Source of the DNA: Burkholderia sp. L27(2015)
GTDB taxonomy: Bacteria; Pseudomonadota; Gammaproteobacteria; Burkholderiales; Burkholderiaceae
NCBI RefSeq assembly: GCF_009765705.1
Contig: NZ_LMUX01000021.1
Location: 1,177,444 to 1,241,443, forward strand
DNA length: 64,000 nucleotides
Direction: 5' to 3'
Every line of letters starts with the position of its first letter. The stretch's first letter is position 1. The notes under the pieces are model-generated. The model made no database searches. It was not told the DNA's origin and saw only the letters and a program-made list of their open reading frames with translations. This document shows positions 8,407 through 16,746 of this stretch, in pieces. Position numbers and translations under genes: made by a program.

Positions 8407-11070
8407 ATGGCAGACAAACTTTCCGAATACGCGCGCAAACGCCATTTCGATCGCACCCCCGAGCCGTCGAGCGCGCCGTCCGCAAAAACGCCGCACGCGG
8501 TCGCCGGGAAAGCGGCGCGCGGGCTCACGGGTGCTCAAGCGGGTAAGCACGCAGGTAAGCACTCGGGTCGGCAACTATTCGTCGTGCAAAAACACGCTGC
8601 CTCGCACCTGCACTACGATTTTCGCCTGGAACTCGACGGCACCTTGAAGTCATGGGCCATTCCCAAGGGGCCCAGTTTGGATCCGAGCGTCAAGCGGCTC
8701 GCGGTGCATGTCGAAGACCATCCGCTCGACTATGCGAACTTCGAGGGGGTAATACCGGCCGGAAATTATGGAGCGGGAGAGGTCATCGTTTGGGACTACG
8801 GTACATGGGAACCCGTGGGCGGCGATGCCACCGGCGATTTCGCCCGCGGCAAGCTTAAATTCACACTCACCGGAGAAAAGCTTGCGGGCGGCTGGACGCT
8901 CGTTAAGAGTCATATGCGTGGCAGTGGTGCCGGCAAGGAGCAGGACACCTGGCTGCTGTTCAAGGAACGCGACGCGCAGGCGCGCGAGGAAGGCAATTTT
9001 TCAGTCACTGAGGCCAGCCCCGAAAGTGTCATTAGCGGCGCTGTGCTTGCGGCGGATGGTCGCGAAGGAGGCCGCAAGATCGCCAAGCCATCAGTGAGCA
9101 GGTCTCCTACGCATAAAGCTCGGAGCGCGGGCGCCCCAGGCTCGAACGCCGTCGCCGCGTCGCTGCCCGACTCACTGGCACCCCAACTCGCAACGCTGGT
9201 TGAGCACGCTCCGCCCTCAGACGATTGGTCTTACGAGATCAAGTTCGACGGCTACCGCCTGCTCGCAAGAATCGATCACGGCGCGGGCAAGCCCACAGTA
9301 CGGCTATTTACCCGCAACGGTCATGATTGGTCGCACAAATTTCCGCGCGTCGCCGAAGCGCTCGCGGGACTGGATTTGAAGTCCGGTTGGCTCGACGGCG
9401 AAGCCGTGGTGCTCGACTCAGAGGGGCTTCCGAGCTTCCAGGCGCTGCAGACGGCATTGGACGGCACGCACCCGGACATCTTGTATTACCTGTTCGACAT
9501 GCCCTATATGAACGGCTGGGATCTGCGCGCGACGCCACTGGTTGAGCGGCGCGCGTTGTTGAAGAATGTGTCGCAAGCGGATCCGAACGCGGTTGAACAT
9601 AACCCGTTGCGCTTTTCGGAGGATCTGCACGAATCCGCCGAGAATCTGTTGCGCTCGGCGTGTTCGATGCGGCTCGAGGGCATTATCGGCAAACGGTGCG
9701 ACAGCACCTATATTGAAGGACGGTCGAGTGCGTGGATCAAATTGAAGTGCCGACAACGGCAGGAGTTCGTGATTGCCGGATATTCCGACCCGGCCGGCAA
9801 GCGTAGCGGATTTGGCGCATTGCTGCTAGGTGTGCACGATGCGCAGGGCGAACTCCAGTATGCGGGTCGGGTCGGTACGGGCTTCGATCAAACGTTGCTG
9901 GACCAGATCGAGCAGCGCCTCAAGAAGCGCAGCCGCTCGCGTTCGCCTTTCAAGATTCCACCCAAGGAGCGCAGCCGTGTGCCCGTGCATTGGGTGCGTC
10001 CGGACCTGGTCGCGGAGATCATGTTTAGCGAATGGACCAACGAAGGCCTGGTACGCCAAGCCTCGTTCGTCGCGCTGCGTGAGGACAAACCGGCCGCTCA
10101 AATAGTCCGCGAAATACCGCGCGATGCAAGCGCAGGGGAGAAACGCGAAGCCATGTCAACTCAAGATAGCGCAGGCGACCAAGTCGCGGGCATCACCATC
10201 ACGCATCCGGATCGCGTTATCGACAAAGCGGCGCATGTCGACAAGATCATGCTCGCTCGTTATTACGATAGCGTCGCCGAACGGATGCTGCCGCATCTGG
10301 CCGACCGCCCCGTGGCGTTGTTGCGTGGCATGGATGGGATCTCAGGCGAACAGTTTTTCCAGAAGCACGAAGAGCGCATGGTGATTCCACATGTTGCACG
10401 TCACCCGGGCCTCGACCCCGGTCATGCTCCGCTGCTCACTATCGATAACGTGGAAGCGCTGATAGGCGCAGTGCAAATGGGCACGCTTGAATTTCACACG
10501 TGGAACGGATCGATTCGAAACCTGGAAAAGCCCGATCGGATGATTTTCGATCTCGATCCCGATCCGAAATTGGCTTGGGAGCGCATGGTAGAGGCCGCCA
10601 TGCTGTTGCGCACTTTGCTCGGTGAGCTGGGGCTCGAAGCGTTTATAAAAACCAGTGGCGGCAAGGGGTTTCATGTGGTGGTGCCGCTACGCCGCGACGC
10701 GGGCTGGGAGCCGGTCAAGGACTTTGCCCACGCGATCTCGATACATATGGCGACGACCTTTCCGAAACTGTTTTCAGCGAAGATGGGACCTCGCAACCGG
10801 ATCGGCAAGATCTTTATCGATTACCTGCGCAACAGCCGTGGCGCGAGTACGGTCGCTGCCTACTCGACACGCGCACGTCCGGGGCTGGGGGTTTCAGTAC
10901 CGGTGAGTTGGGACGAAGTGCCACAACTGGAGAGTGCCGACCAGTGGAATGTGAAGACGCTCGGCACGCGCTTGAAGCAGACGCCGGAAGACCCGTGGGC
11001 CGCTTATTGGAAAACGCAACAGCGTATTACGGCTGCGATGAAGCGCAAGCTGGAGTTGGATGACTCTTGA
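8407..11070 (+). CDS. ligD: LigD multifunctional end-joining ligase (phosphoesterase-ligase-polymerase)
   Basis: Repairs double-strand breaks with Ku. All three modules are present in 887 aa. The 3'-phosphoesterase covers about residues 50-200 (conserved SHLHYDFRLELDG with His67). The ATP-dependent ligase covers about 245-555, with nucleophilic Lys279 in YEIKFDGYRLLA and the EGIIGKR motif. The primase-like polymerase covers about 595-880, with catalytic acidic residues in FDLDPD around residues 714-718. The order PE-ligase-polymerase is that of Pseudomonas and Burkholderia LigD; mycobacterial LigD has the polymerase first. A linker at about residues 210-245 is Ser/Ala-rich. AGGAG precedes the ATG. 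The gene seems complete, so the organism should be competent for Ku/LigD repair. Confidence 0.96.
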   Translation: MADKLSEYARKRHFDRTPEPSSAPSAKTPHAVAGKAARGLTGAQAGKHAGKHSGRQLFVVQKHAASHLHYDFRLELDGTLKSWAIPKGPSLDPSVKRLAVHVEDHPLDYANFEGVIPAGNYGAGEVIVWDYGTWEPVGGDATGDFARGKLKFTLTGEKLAGGWTLVKSHMRGSGAGKEQDTWLLFKERDAQAREEGNFSVTEASPESVISGAVLAADGREGGRKIAKPSVSRSPTHKARSAGAPGSNAVAASLPDSLAPQLATLVEHAPPSDDWSYEIKFDGYRLLARIDHGAGKPTVRLFTRNGHDWSHKFPRVAEALAGLDLKSGWLDGEAVVLDSEGLPSFQALQTALDGTHPDILYYLFDMPYMNGWDLRATPLVERRALLKNVSQADPNAVEHNPLRFSEDLHESAENLLRSACSMRLEGIIGKRCDSTYIEGRSSAWIKLKCRQRQEFVIAGYSDPAGKRSGFGALLLGVHDAQGELQYAGRVGTGFDQTLLDQIEQRLKKRSRSRSPFKIPPKERSRVPVHWVRPDLVAEIMFSEWTNEGLVRQASFVALREDKPAAQIVREIPRDASAGEKREAMSTQDSAGDQVAGITITHPDRVIDKAAHVDKIMLARYYDSVAERMLPHLADRPVALLRGMDGISGEQFFQKHEERMVIPHVARHPGLDPGHAPLLTIDNVEALIGAVQMGTLEFHTWNGSIRNLEKPDRMIFDLDPDPKLAWERMVEAAMLLRTLLGELGLEAFIKTSGGKGFHVVVPLRRDAGWEPVKDFAHAISIHMATTFPKLFSAKMGPRNRIGKIFIDYLRNSRGASTVAAYSTRARPGLGVSVPVSWDEVPQLESADQWNVKTLGTRLKQTPEDPWAAYWKTQQRITAAMKRKLELDDS

Positions 11071-11082
11071 TGCTCGGCGTTT

Positions 11083-11110
11083 GAGGCACGAGGCACGAGG
11101 CATGAGGCTT
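11083..11110. repeat. 7-bp tandem repeat, four copies
   Basis: Four units of GAGGCAC, GAGGCAC, GAGGCAT and GAGGCTT follow the ligD stop codon in the convergent spacer before the topoisomerase gene. No terminator-like hairpin with a T-tract was seen here. Confidence 0.7.
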
Positions 11111-11162
11111 GCCGTTTGCCGCATGGGGCATGACGCGTGAGCATGAGCCTGGAGCCAAGGGA

Positions 11163-12290
11163 TCACCGACCGAGTGCTTTCGCCGCTTGCGCCTTATGCT
11201 CCAGAAAAGCTATCAGCATCGCCTCGTGCGTCTTCAACCCGCTGTACCGCTTGGGCTTGGGCAGCGCGGCCAGTTCGCCCGCTTCGTAGGCGACGAACAG
11301 TTCCGGGTGGACATAGCAGCGACGACATACCGCGGGCGTGTTGCGCAGCAACTTGGCCGCGTCCTTCACCACCGCCACGATATGTTTGCGTGCCTCGACC
11401 GCGTCGGTGGCTTGGCTTTTGCGCAAGGCCTCCAACGCAAATACGCTGCCTGCCCACGTCCGATAGTCCTTGGCGGTGAACTCCATGCCGCTGATTTCGC
11501 GTAGATAGGCATTGATATCCGACGAGCTCACCGTGTGCCGTTGGCCGGCGTCGTCGAGGTATTGGAACAGGTCGTGCCCGGCAATATCCATACAGCGCCG
11601 GACCACCCTGACGATGCGGCGATCGCGCACGGTGACGTCATGTTCGATGCCGCTTTTGCCGCTGAATTTGATGCGCATTTGTCCCGCTTGCGGACGCAGG
11701 TGCTGCAGGTGTTTTTTGCGCAACGTGGTCAATCCGTAGGAGTGGTTGTCGCGTGCGTATTCCGCGCCACCGATGCGTATCAGCGTGGTATCGAGCATCT
11801 TCACCACGGTAGCCAATACTTTGTTGCGTTGAATGCCGGGCAGCCGGAGATCCCGATTCACGCGTGCACGAATGCGCGGCAGCGCCGCGCCGAACGCAGC
11901 CATGCGCTCGTACTTGGTGGTTTCCCGCAGCGTTTGCCAATCCGGGTGATAGCGATATTGTTTACGTCCACGAGCATCGCGACCGGTCGCCTGCAAATGC
12001 CCGCGTGCGTCGGCACATATCCACACGTGCGTGTAGGCCGGTGGGATGGCGAGTTTATTGATCCGGTGAATCTGGGCGATGTCACGCACTCGCTCGCCGC
12101 CGGTATCGAAATAGACAAAGTGGCCACGCAGCCGGCGACGGGTGTAGCCGCGACGCGTATCGCTGGAGTAGCGCAAACCGGCTTCTTCGAGATTTTCGAT
12201 GCCGGGCGTAGGCGCCGCACATGGCGACGATTTGCGCTTGCCAACGGAAGCGCTAACGGGGAGGCTTGCGGGGGCGAACGCGACTTGCAT
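11163..12290 (-). CDS. DNA topoisomerase IB (poxvirus/eukaryote-like)
   Basis: A 375-aa type IB topoisomerase, which relaxes DNA through a 3'-phosphotyrosyl intermediate. Seen in the sequence: the N-terminal domain with the RRLRGHFVYFDTGGERV and RINKLAIPPAYTHVWIC segments, the catalytic domain with RIGGAEYARDNHSYGLTTLRKKHL, and the active-site Tyr in VCRRCYVHPEL near the C-terminus. These match the Deinococcus/poxvirus-type small enzymes. The start codon lies one base after the stop codon of the upstream PRC-barrel gene, so the two are almost certainly translationally coupled. The gene sits tail-to-tail with ligD, giving a DNA-maintenance cluster. Such enzymes are common in Burkholderiales and rare in enterics. 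Confidence 0.93.
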   Translation of the reverse strand: MQVAFAPASLPVSASVGKRKSSPCAAPTPGIENLEEAGLRYSSDTRRGYTRRRLRGHFVYFDTGGERVRDIAQIHRINKLAIPPAYTHVWICADARGHLQATGRDARGRKQYRYHPDWQTLRETTKYERMAAFGAALPRIRARVNRDLRLPGIQRNKVLATVVKMLDTTLIRIGGAEYARDNHSYGLTTLRKKHLQHLRPQAGQMRIKFSGKSGIEHDVTVRDRRIVRVVRRCMDIAGHDLFQYLDDAGQRHTVSSSDINAYLREISGMEFTAKDYRTWAGSVFALEALRKSQATDAVEARKHIVAVVKDAAKLLRNTPAVCRRCYVHPELFVAYEAGELAALPKPKRYSGLKTHEAMLIAFLEHKAQAAKALGR

Positions 12291-12291
12291 G

Positions 12292-13053
12292 TTATTTCGA
12301 GCCTGGCTCGCGACGACGGAAGGGCGATTTCAAACCCAGTTCGGGGAGGAAATCATGTTCGACTGCCTTTGGATCGGGATCGGGATCGGGATCGGGATCG
12401 CTGTCGAGACGCGGCTCAATGGGAGCTGCAACAGGGGCTTGAACGGGCGTTTGGACGGGTGCCCGTTCGGGTGCCTGAGCGAGCCCCCGAACGGGTGACT
12501 CCATCGGCCCTATTGCGTGCCCGTCCGCGCCTAACGAAGGCGCGCTGGGCATATAGGTTTCGGTGGGGTGATAGTAGCGATGCACGTCCATCTTCCACTG
12601 CTCGTCCGGCATGACGGGCCACCCCTTGCTGATTGTCTCTGGCGCATTTCTGACCACCGCTGAGTTGACTTCAAGCGTAAAGCAGTGACGTGCCGGGTCG
12701 AACAACAACGCGCTCCATGGCAGGGCGCGCAACTCGCTTTGCCCGACAGCAGGATGCTTCGGTGCTACCAACACATAGGCGATCTGCCCGACGCGGCCGG
12801 CGACATCGACGATCACCTCGGTCACGACTCCCACCGATTCGCCGTCCGACGCGAACACGACGCAGCCGCCCAAGGCGCTTGCGCCTACTAGAACAGGACG
12901 ATGCGCCTTAGCATCGGGGGCATTTGCGCCGTCAAGATTATCTACACTCGGTGTCGCGCTTCCGACAGAGTCGGCGGCGGCTGAAGGGGGCGATGCGGTG
13001 GCCCATGAAGCGGCCGATGATCTCGCCGAATCTGGAGGTAAATCGCTGTGCAT
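12292..13053 (-). CDS. PRC-barrel domain protein with Asp-Pro repeat tail
   Basis: A 253-aa protein whose centre (about residues 55-150: LGGCVVFASDGESVGVVTEV...AYVLVAP...LPWSALLFD) is a PRC-barrel like those in photosynthetic reaction centre H-subunits and RimM. In soil bacteria such proteins are usually general-stress or envelope proteins of unknown action. Flanks are low complexity: Ser/Ala/Pro-rich at the N-terminus, then Pro-Val-Gln-Ala repeats and an (Asp-Pro)n run encoded by an exact hexanucleotide repeat. I choose the ATG at 13053, which has AGGAGA upstream; the frame is open 213 bp further. It is coupled to the topoisomerase gene and resembles the PRC-barrel gene at 14038 in domain and in the C-terminal DxxxYYxPxxY-like region. 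Confidence 0.85.
   Translation of the reverse strand: MHSDLPPDSARSSAASWATASPPSAAADSVGSATPSVDNLDGANAPDAKAHRPVLVGASALGGCVVFASDGESVGVVTEVIVDVAGRVGQIAYVLVAPKHPAVGQSELRALPWSALLFDPARHCFTLEVNSAVVRNAPETISKGWPVMPDEQWKMDVHRYYHPTETYMPSAPSLGADGHAIGPMESPVRGLAQAPERAPVQTPVQAPVAAPIEPRLDSDPDPDPDPDPKAVEHDFLPELGLKSPFRRREPGSK
12371..12400. repeat. Hexanucleotide repeat (GGATCG)5 inside the PRC-barrel gene
   Basis: Five perfect tandem copies of GGATCG encode the Asp-Pro dipeptide run on the minus strand. The unit length is a multiple of three, so copy-number change would lengthen or shorten the run without breaking the frame. Confidence 0.9.
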
Positions 13054-13513
13054 GATCGATCTCCTGTCGCAAATGCTACTGCGTGGTGTGCTTAGAAAAC
13101 GACGAAGCAAGGCGTGTGCCGCGTTTGCACGGCGCCTTGCGTAGGCCGCATTCTCGGCCCTTTTGGCGAGCTTGAGGTTAGACCTGCCGGGCGTTGCGGG
13201 CACCACGGTTTGCTGTGGAACAGGCGAACGAGCGCGGGTCGACATTGCGCAGAGGGGTTGTAACAAAGGCCGCCGTCGGTAATTATTTCCGCTTGCGCAG
13301 ATGCTGCGAGCAGTTCAAATGAGGCTGACGACGAGAGTCGGAAAAAAAACGCACTACACTCAACGTAGGCAGGGGCACAGCCACAACCGATTGCATGGCC
13401 TATCTCCGGATGACGCGGATTTCACCAACGCGTTCGAGAATGTCAAATGGCATGGCTCTTGCTGTTGATAAGGGTTCCACCGACACACACGCCTTGATCT
13501 ACAAGGAGTTGCC

Positions 13514-13942
13514 ATGAATTCGTCCGAGCACAATCCAACGCGCAAACATCAGCAGGCGCAAATCAACCGCGATCCCATGAAGACCCCTGCGACCGAGACC
13601 GCCTCGGCTCATCCCAGGGACGTCGCCAATGCGGTAGCCAAGAACCGTAAGCCGGGTGAACCGGCGAGTGGCAAGACAGGACAGTCCGATCGGCCACCCG
13701 AGTCCAATCCGAATCAACCAGGTAGCGATGCCGCTTCCACGGTGGCTGAGTCGGGGAAATCCACGGCAAAAGCGCCGCCTGCGAGCGCTTTTCCGGGAGG
13801 TGCCGGTCCCGAGGCAGCAATGTGGCTGGAATTGTCTGATCGTAGCGATCCAGGTTCCTCGATTGCCGGCGACAAGCCTGTATCGACACCGTCAACCGCA
13901 TTCCCGGATGACATCGGAGTGCTGCCTAAAGACGATGAATGA
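13514..13942 (+). CDS. Hypothetical disordered protein
   Basis: A 142-aa protein with an excellent ribosome site (AAGGAG, 6 bases before the ATG) but no recognised domain. The composition is polar and rich in Pro, Ser, Ala, Asn, Asp and Lys, with almost no hydrophobic runs, so it is predicted to be intrinsically disordered. It lies between two PRC-barrel genes, with a 247-bp leader upstream. The only evidence for function is context: disordered hydrophilic proteins and PRC-barrel proteins often appear together in stress regulons. The stop codon falls inside the first unit of a 13-bp tandem repeat. I do not recognise the family. Confidence 0.65.
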   Translation: MNSSEHNPTRKHQQAQINRDPMKTPATETASAHPRDVANAVAKNRKPGEPASGKTGQSDRPPESNPNQPGSDAASTVAESGKSTAKAPPASAFPGGAGPEAAMWLELSDRSDPGSSIAGDKPVSTPSTAFPDDIGVLPKDDE

Positions 13943-13988
13943 AGACGACGAATGAGGATAACGAATGAAGACGACGAACAAGAATAAC
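13937..13988. repeat. 13-bp tandem repeat, four units, spanning a stop codon
   Basis: Units run GAATGAAGACGAC, GAATGAGGATAAC, GAATGAAGACGAC, GAACAAGAATAAC, directly abutting. Units 1 and 3 are identical, suggesting a doubled 26-bp unit. The array begins at the stop codon of the disordered-protein gene. Confidence 0.9.
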
Positions 13989-14037
13989 GTATGGCTCGCA
14001 GCCTGCTACGGCTAACCCGCAGCAGGCTGTGCGCGCA

Positions 14038-14535
14038 TTACAGCGGATCGTTCGGCGGCAACATCGTCGCGTCGCTCGGCAACGTCCGGTTTTCATCCCA
14101 ATAGCGCGGCGTCCGATAGAAATCATGCAAATCGCTGGCCCATTGTGGATCGGCCATCGTAGGCCAATGGTCCTTGTCAAATCCAGGCGCGTTTTTCACT
14201 TCTGCGCCCGTGACGTTGAGTATGAACGATTTGTTATCGGTGTCCAGGGTGAGGGCACCCCAGGGTATGGCCAGCAATTTATCGCCGATTCCGAGGAATC
14301 CGCCGCTGGATAGCACTGCATAGGCAACTCGTCCGCTTCTTACATCCAGCATGATGTGTTTGATCTTGCCGAGATGCTCGCCGTCGGAACTGTGCACTGC
14401 GTTGTCTTCCAGCGTATTGGCCGCCATCACATTGGGGCCTGGGCCGTCCGCGCTCATTTTGCCTTGCCCAACGATCTGGGCGCCGCCGTTGCGACCGGCT
14501 TCCATTGCGCCACGTTGCATATCTGTGGTTTGCAT
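14038..14535 (-). CDS. PRC-barrel domain protein
   Basis: A 165-aa protein with one PRC-barrel domain at about residues 40-120 (MAANTLEDNAVHSSDGEHLG, then IKHIMLDVRSGRVAYAVLSS, then KLLAIPWGALTLD). The C-terminus has the DLHDFYRTPRYWDE motif seen in many Burkholderia PRC-barrel proteins. The N-terminus is Gly/Met/Gln-rich with no signal peptide, so a cytoplasmic location is likely. AGGAG lies 6 bases before the ATG at 14535. It is transcribed alone, and the nearest relative in the window is the larger PRC-barrel gene at 12292. Function is not known beyond a stress association in related bacteria. Confidence 0.88.
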   Translation of the reverse strand: MQTTDMQRGAMEAGRNGGAQIVGQGKMSADGPGPNVMAANTLEDNAVHSSDGEHLGKIKHIMLDVRSGRVAYAVLSSGGFLGIGDKLLAIPWGALTLDTDNKSFILNVTGAEVKNAPGFDKDHWPTMADPQWASDLHDFYRTPRYWDENRTLPSDATMLPPNDPL

Positions 14536-15091
14536 AACAATCTCCTGCTGGTGGGTTGAAGGAGACCGTGACGGCCTCCCAAAGTCTTGATGCCTACGGC
14601 GCCGTCTTTAGGTAAGCGTATTTGCCGTGCGGCCGTATGGAGTTAGTCAGCAGAATATGTGCCCGCCGCGCTTCGACGCGGGGCGCGAGTAGGGGCATAA
14701 AAGGGGCAAGTCCGGCGGCCGCACGCTGATCCTGATGACTCCCTCGCCGACCCCTCGCTGGCCCGTCGCGACCCGTTAGCTGCCGAGATGCCTCAGCCCA
14801 AATGCCGACGATCCCACGGATCACTACGGCTGAGCGGACGAATCGCTTCACTGGTGATTTTTACATCGTTTGAAATCCGGTTTGCGCCCCGAATGCAGGT
14901 GTACACGGGAAGCCGATCTGAGCGGAACGACTCGTCCGACCCGCCCAGCCATTGATTTCCGGCACCGCGATAGGCGTGCCGGTGAAACGCTGATTATTTG
15001 AGCACTTGTCGATACAACCCGGTGAACCGACGCAGTTCTCCCTGTTCTAACCTGCACCTTTTACTGGCAGAGAGAACAGGAGTTGTGTCCC
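14536..15091. other. Non-coding spacer between divergent genes
   Basis: About 550 bp separate the PRC-barrel gene (leftward) and the sedolisin gene (rightward). I found no convincing coding frame, RNA or mobile element; open frames here lack ribosome sites and have unlikely compositions. It presumably holds both promoters. Confidence 0.5.
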
Positions 15092-16651
15092 ATGACAAGA
15101 CATTCCCTCGCAGGCAGCGAGCGAGCCATATTACCGGGCGCGAGTTGCGTCGGCCGGGCAAATCCCAATGAGCGCGTACAGATAAGCGTGATTGTGCGTC
15201 GGCAGTCGCAAGACCAATTCACGCAGCTCGTTCGCCAGTTTGAACAGGGCACCCCACCCGCAGCACCGCTTGCGCGCGACGAGTTTGAAAAGCGCTTTGG
15301 CGCCAGCGCTCAAGACATCTTCGCCGTCCGCGAATTTGCGCGGCAACACGGGCTACAGACGGTCAGCGATGACCCGGCACGGCGTTGCGTGATTTTGTCG
15401 GGGACCGTCGAGCAGGTCAACGCCGCATTCGAAGTCGATCTGCAGCAATATGCTCATCCGCGCGGAAAGTACCGTGGCAGGGAAGGGGTCATTACCGTTC
15501 CCACTGCACTGGCGAATATCGTCACGGCGGTGCTCGGCCTCGATAATCGTCCTCAGGCCCACACACAATTTCGGTTTCGGCCGCCGATCCGTGCGGCGCA
15601 GGCGGGCGCGATATCCTATCTGCCGACTCGCCTCGCGACACTTTACCGCTTCCCCGACGGCACCGGCGCCGGTCAATGCGTGGGCGTGATCGAACTGGGC
15701 GGTGGCTACAACACCAGCGACTTGCAGACGTATTTCTCGGGCATCGGCCTGGCACCCCCCACCGTCGTCGCGGTGCCGGTCGACGGCGGCCACAACCAGC
15801 CGACCGGCGATGCGAACGGACCGGACGGCGAGGTGACGCTCGATATCGAGGTGGCGGGTTCGATCGCACCGGCCGCCAAGATCGCCGTCTACTTTGCCGG
15901 CAACACCGACACCGGTTTCGTCGATGCGGTCAGTTCGGCGGTCCACGATCAAGTCAACCGGCCCTCGGTCGTTTCGATCAGTTGGGGCGCATCGGAATCC
16001 ACCTGGACGCAGCAGGCCATGCAGGCCTTCAACGACGTCTTGCAAGAAGCGGCGACCCTGGGCGTCACGGTGTGCGTGGCCTGCGGCGATAGCGGTTCGA
16101 CCGACGGCGTCAGCGGTCGCTCCAATCACGTCGATTTTCCCGCGTCCAGCCCCTATGCGCTTGCATGTGGCGGCACCAGCTTGCATACAAGCGGCACTGC
16201 CATCAAGAGCGAGGTCGTGTGGAACGACGGCTTGCAAGGCGGCGCGACCGGCGGCGGTGTCAGCACGGTGTTCGCGTTACCGACCTGGCAGCAGGGGCTC
16301 AAGACGCTGAGCACGGAAGGGCAGCAGAGTGCGCTCGCCAAACGTGGCGTGCCCGATGTCGCCGGCGACGCCGATCCCGCGACCGGTTATTCGGTACTTA
16401 TCGACGGCACCTCGACCGTTGTGGGTGGTACCAGCGCCGTTGCGCCGCTATGGGCTGGGCTCATCGCCCGAATCAATTCGGCGCGGTCCACGCCGGTGGG
16501 GTTCATCAATCCGAAGCTATACACATCGGCCAGGGCGCTGTGCAATGACATCACGCAGGGCAATAATGGTGCTTATGCAGCCGCAGCCGGGTGGGATGCT
16601 TGCACTGGCCTAGGCAGCCCCGACGGGCAAAAAATCGCCGCGGCACTTTGA
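15092..16651 (+). CDS. S53 family serine-carboxyl peptidase (sedolisin/kumamolisin-like)
   Basis: A 519-aa acid-active endopeptidase of the subtilisin-fold S53 family. An N-terminal activation (pro-kumamolisin) domain spans about residues 25-165 and ends before the mature catalytic domain. The Glu-Asp-Ser set is visible: Glu247 and Asp251 in DGEVTLDIEVAG, Asp333 in ACGDSGS (oxyanion hole) and Ser448 in GGTSAVAPLW. C-terminal calcium-site residues follow (DACTGLGSPDG). I start at the ATG at 15092 because AGGAG lies 9 bases before it. No classical signal peptide is apparent, which is odd for a zymogen that normally acts outside the cell. The S10-like peptidase gene follows in the same direction. 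Confidence 0.93.
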   Translation: MTRHSLAGSERAILPGASCVGRANPNERVQISVIVRRQSQDQFTQLVRQFEQGTPPAAPLARDEFEKRFGASAQDIFAVREFARQHGLQTVSDDPARRCVILSGTVEQVNAAFEVDLQQYAHPRGKYRGREGVITVPTALANIVTAVLGLDNRPQAHTQFRFRPPIRAAQAGAISYLPTRLATLYRFPDGTGAGQCVGVIELGGGYNTSDLQTYFSGIGLAPPTVVAVPVDGGHNQPTGDANGPDGEVTLDIEVAGSIAPAAKIAVYFAGNTDTGFVDAVSSAVHDQVNRPSVVSISWGASESTWTQQAMQAFNDVLQEAATLGVTVCVACGDSGSTDGVSGRSNHVDFPASSPYALACGGTSLHTSGTAIKSEVVWNDGLQGGATGGGVSTVFALPTWQQGLKTLSTEGQQSALAKRGVPDVAGDADPATGYSVLIDGTSTVVGGTSAVAPLWAGLIARINSARSTPVGFINPKLYTSARALCNDITQGNNGAYAAAAGWDACTGLGSPDGQKIAAAL

Positions 16652-16746
16652 GTCCGCTGCTTTGCGTCCGGCGCTTTCAGGCCGCCTTGAGCTCGCTTTG
16701 ATCCCAGTTGCGGCGCATTTCGGCCGCCGCAGATAACGGAGAAAAC

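Noticed and set aside
14660..14700. GC-rich hairpin-like sequence near the PRC-barrel promoter
   Set aside because: The arms pair imperfectly and there is no T-run, so neither a terminator nor a riboswitch can be supported.
14594..14851. Possible small gene in the spacer before the sedolisin
   Set aside because: No ribosome site, unlikely composition, and no resemblance to known proteins; treated as non-coding.
15353..16237. 294-codon minus-strand frame inside the sedolisin gene
   Set aside because: It is antisense to a gene with all catalytic residues in place and has no protein-family resemblance.
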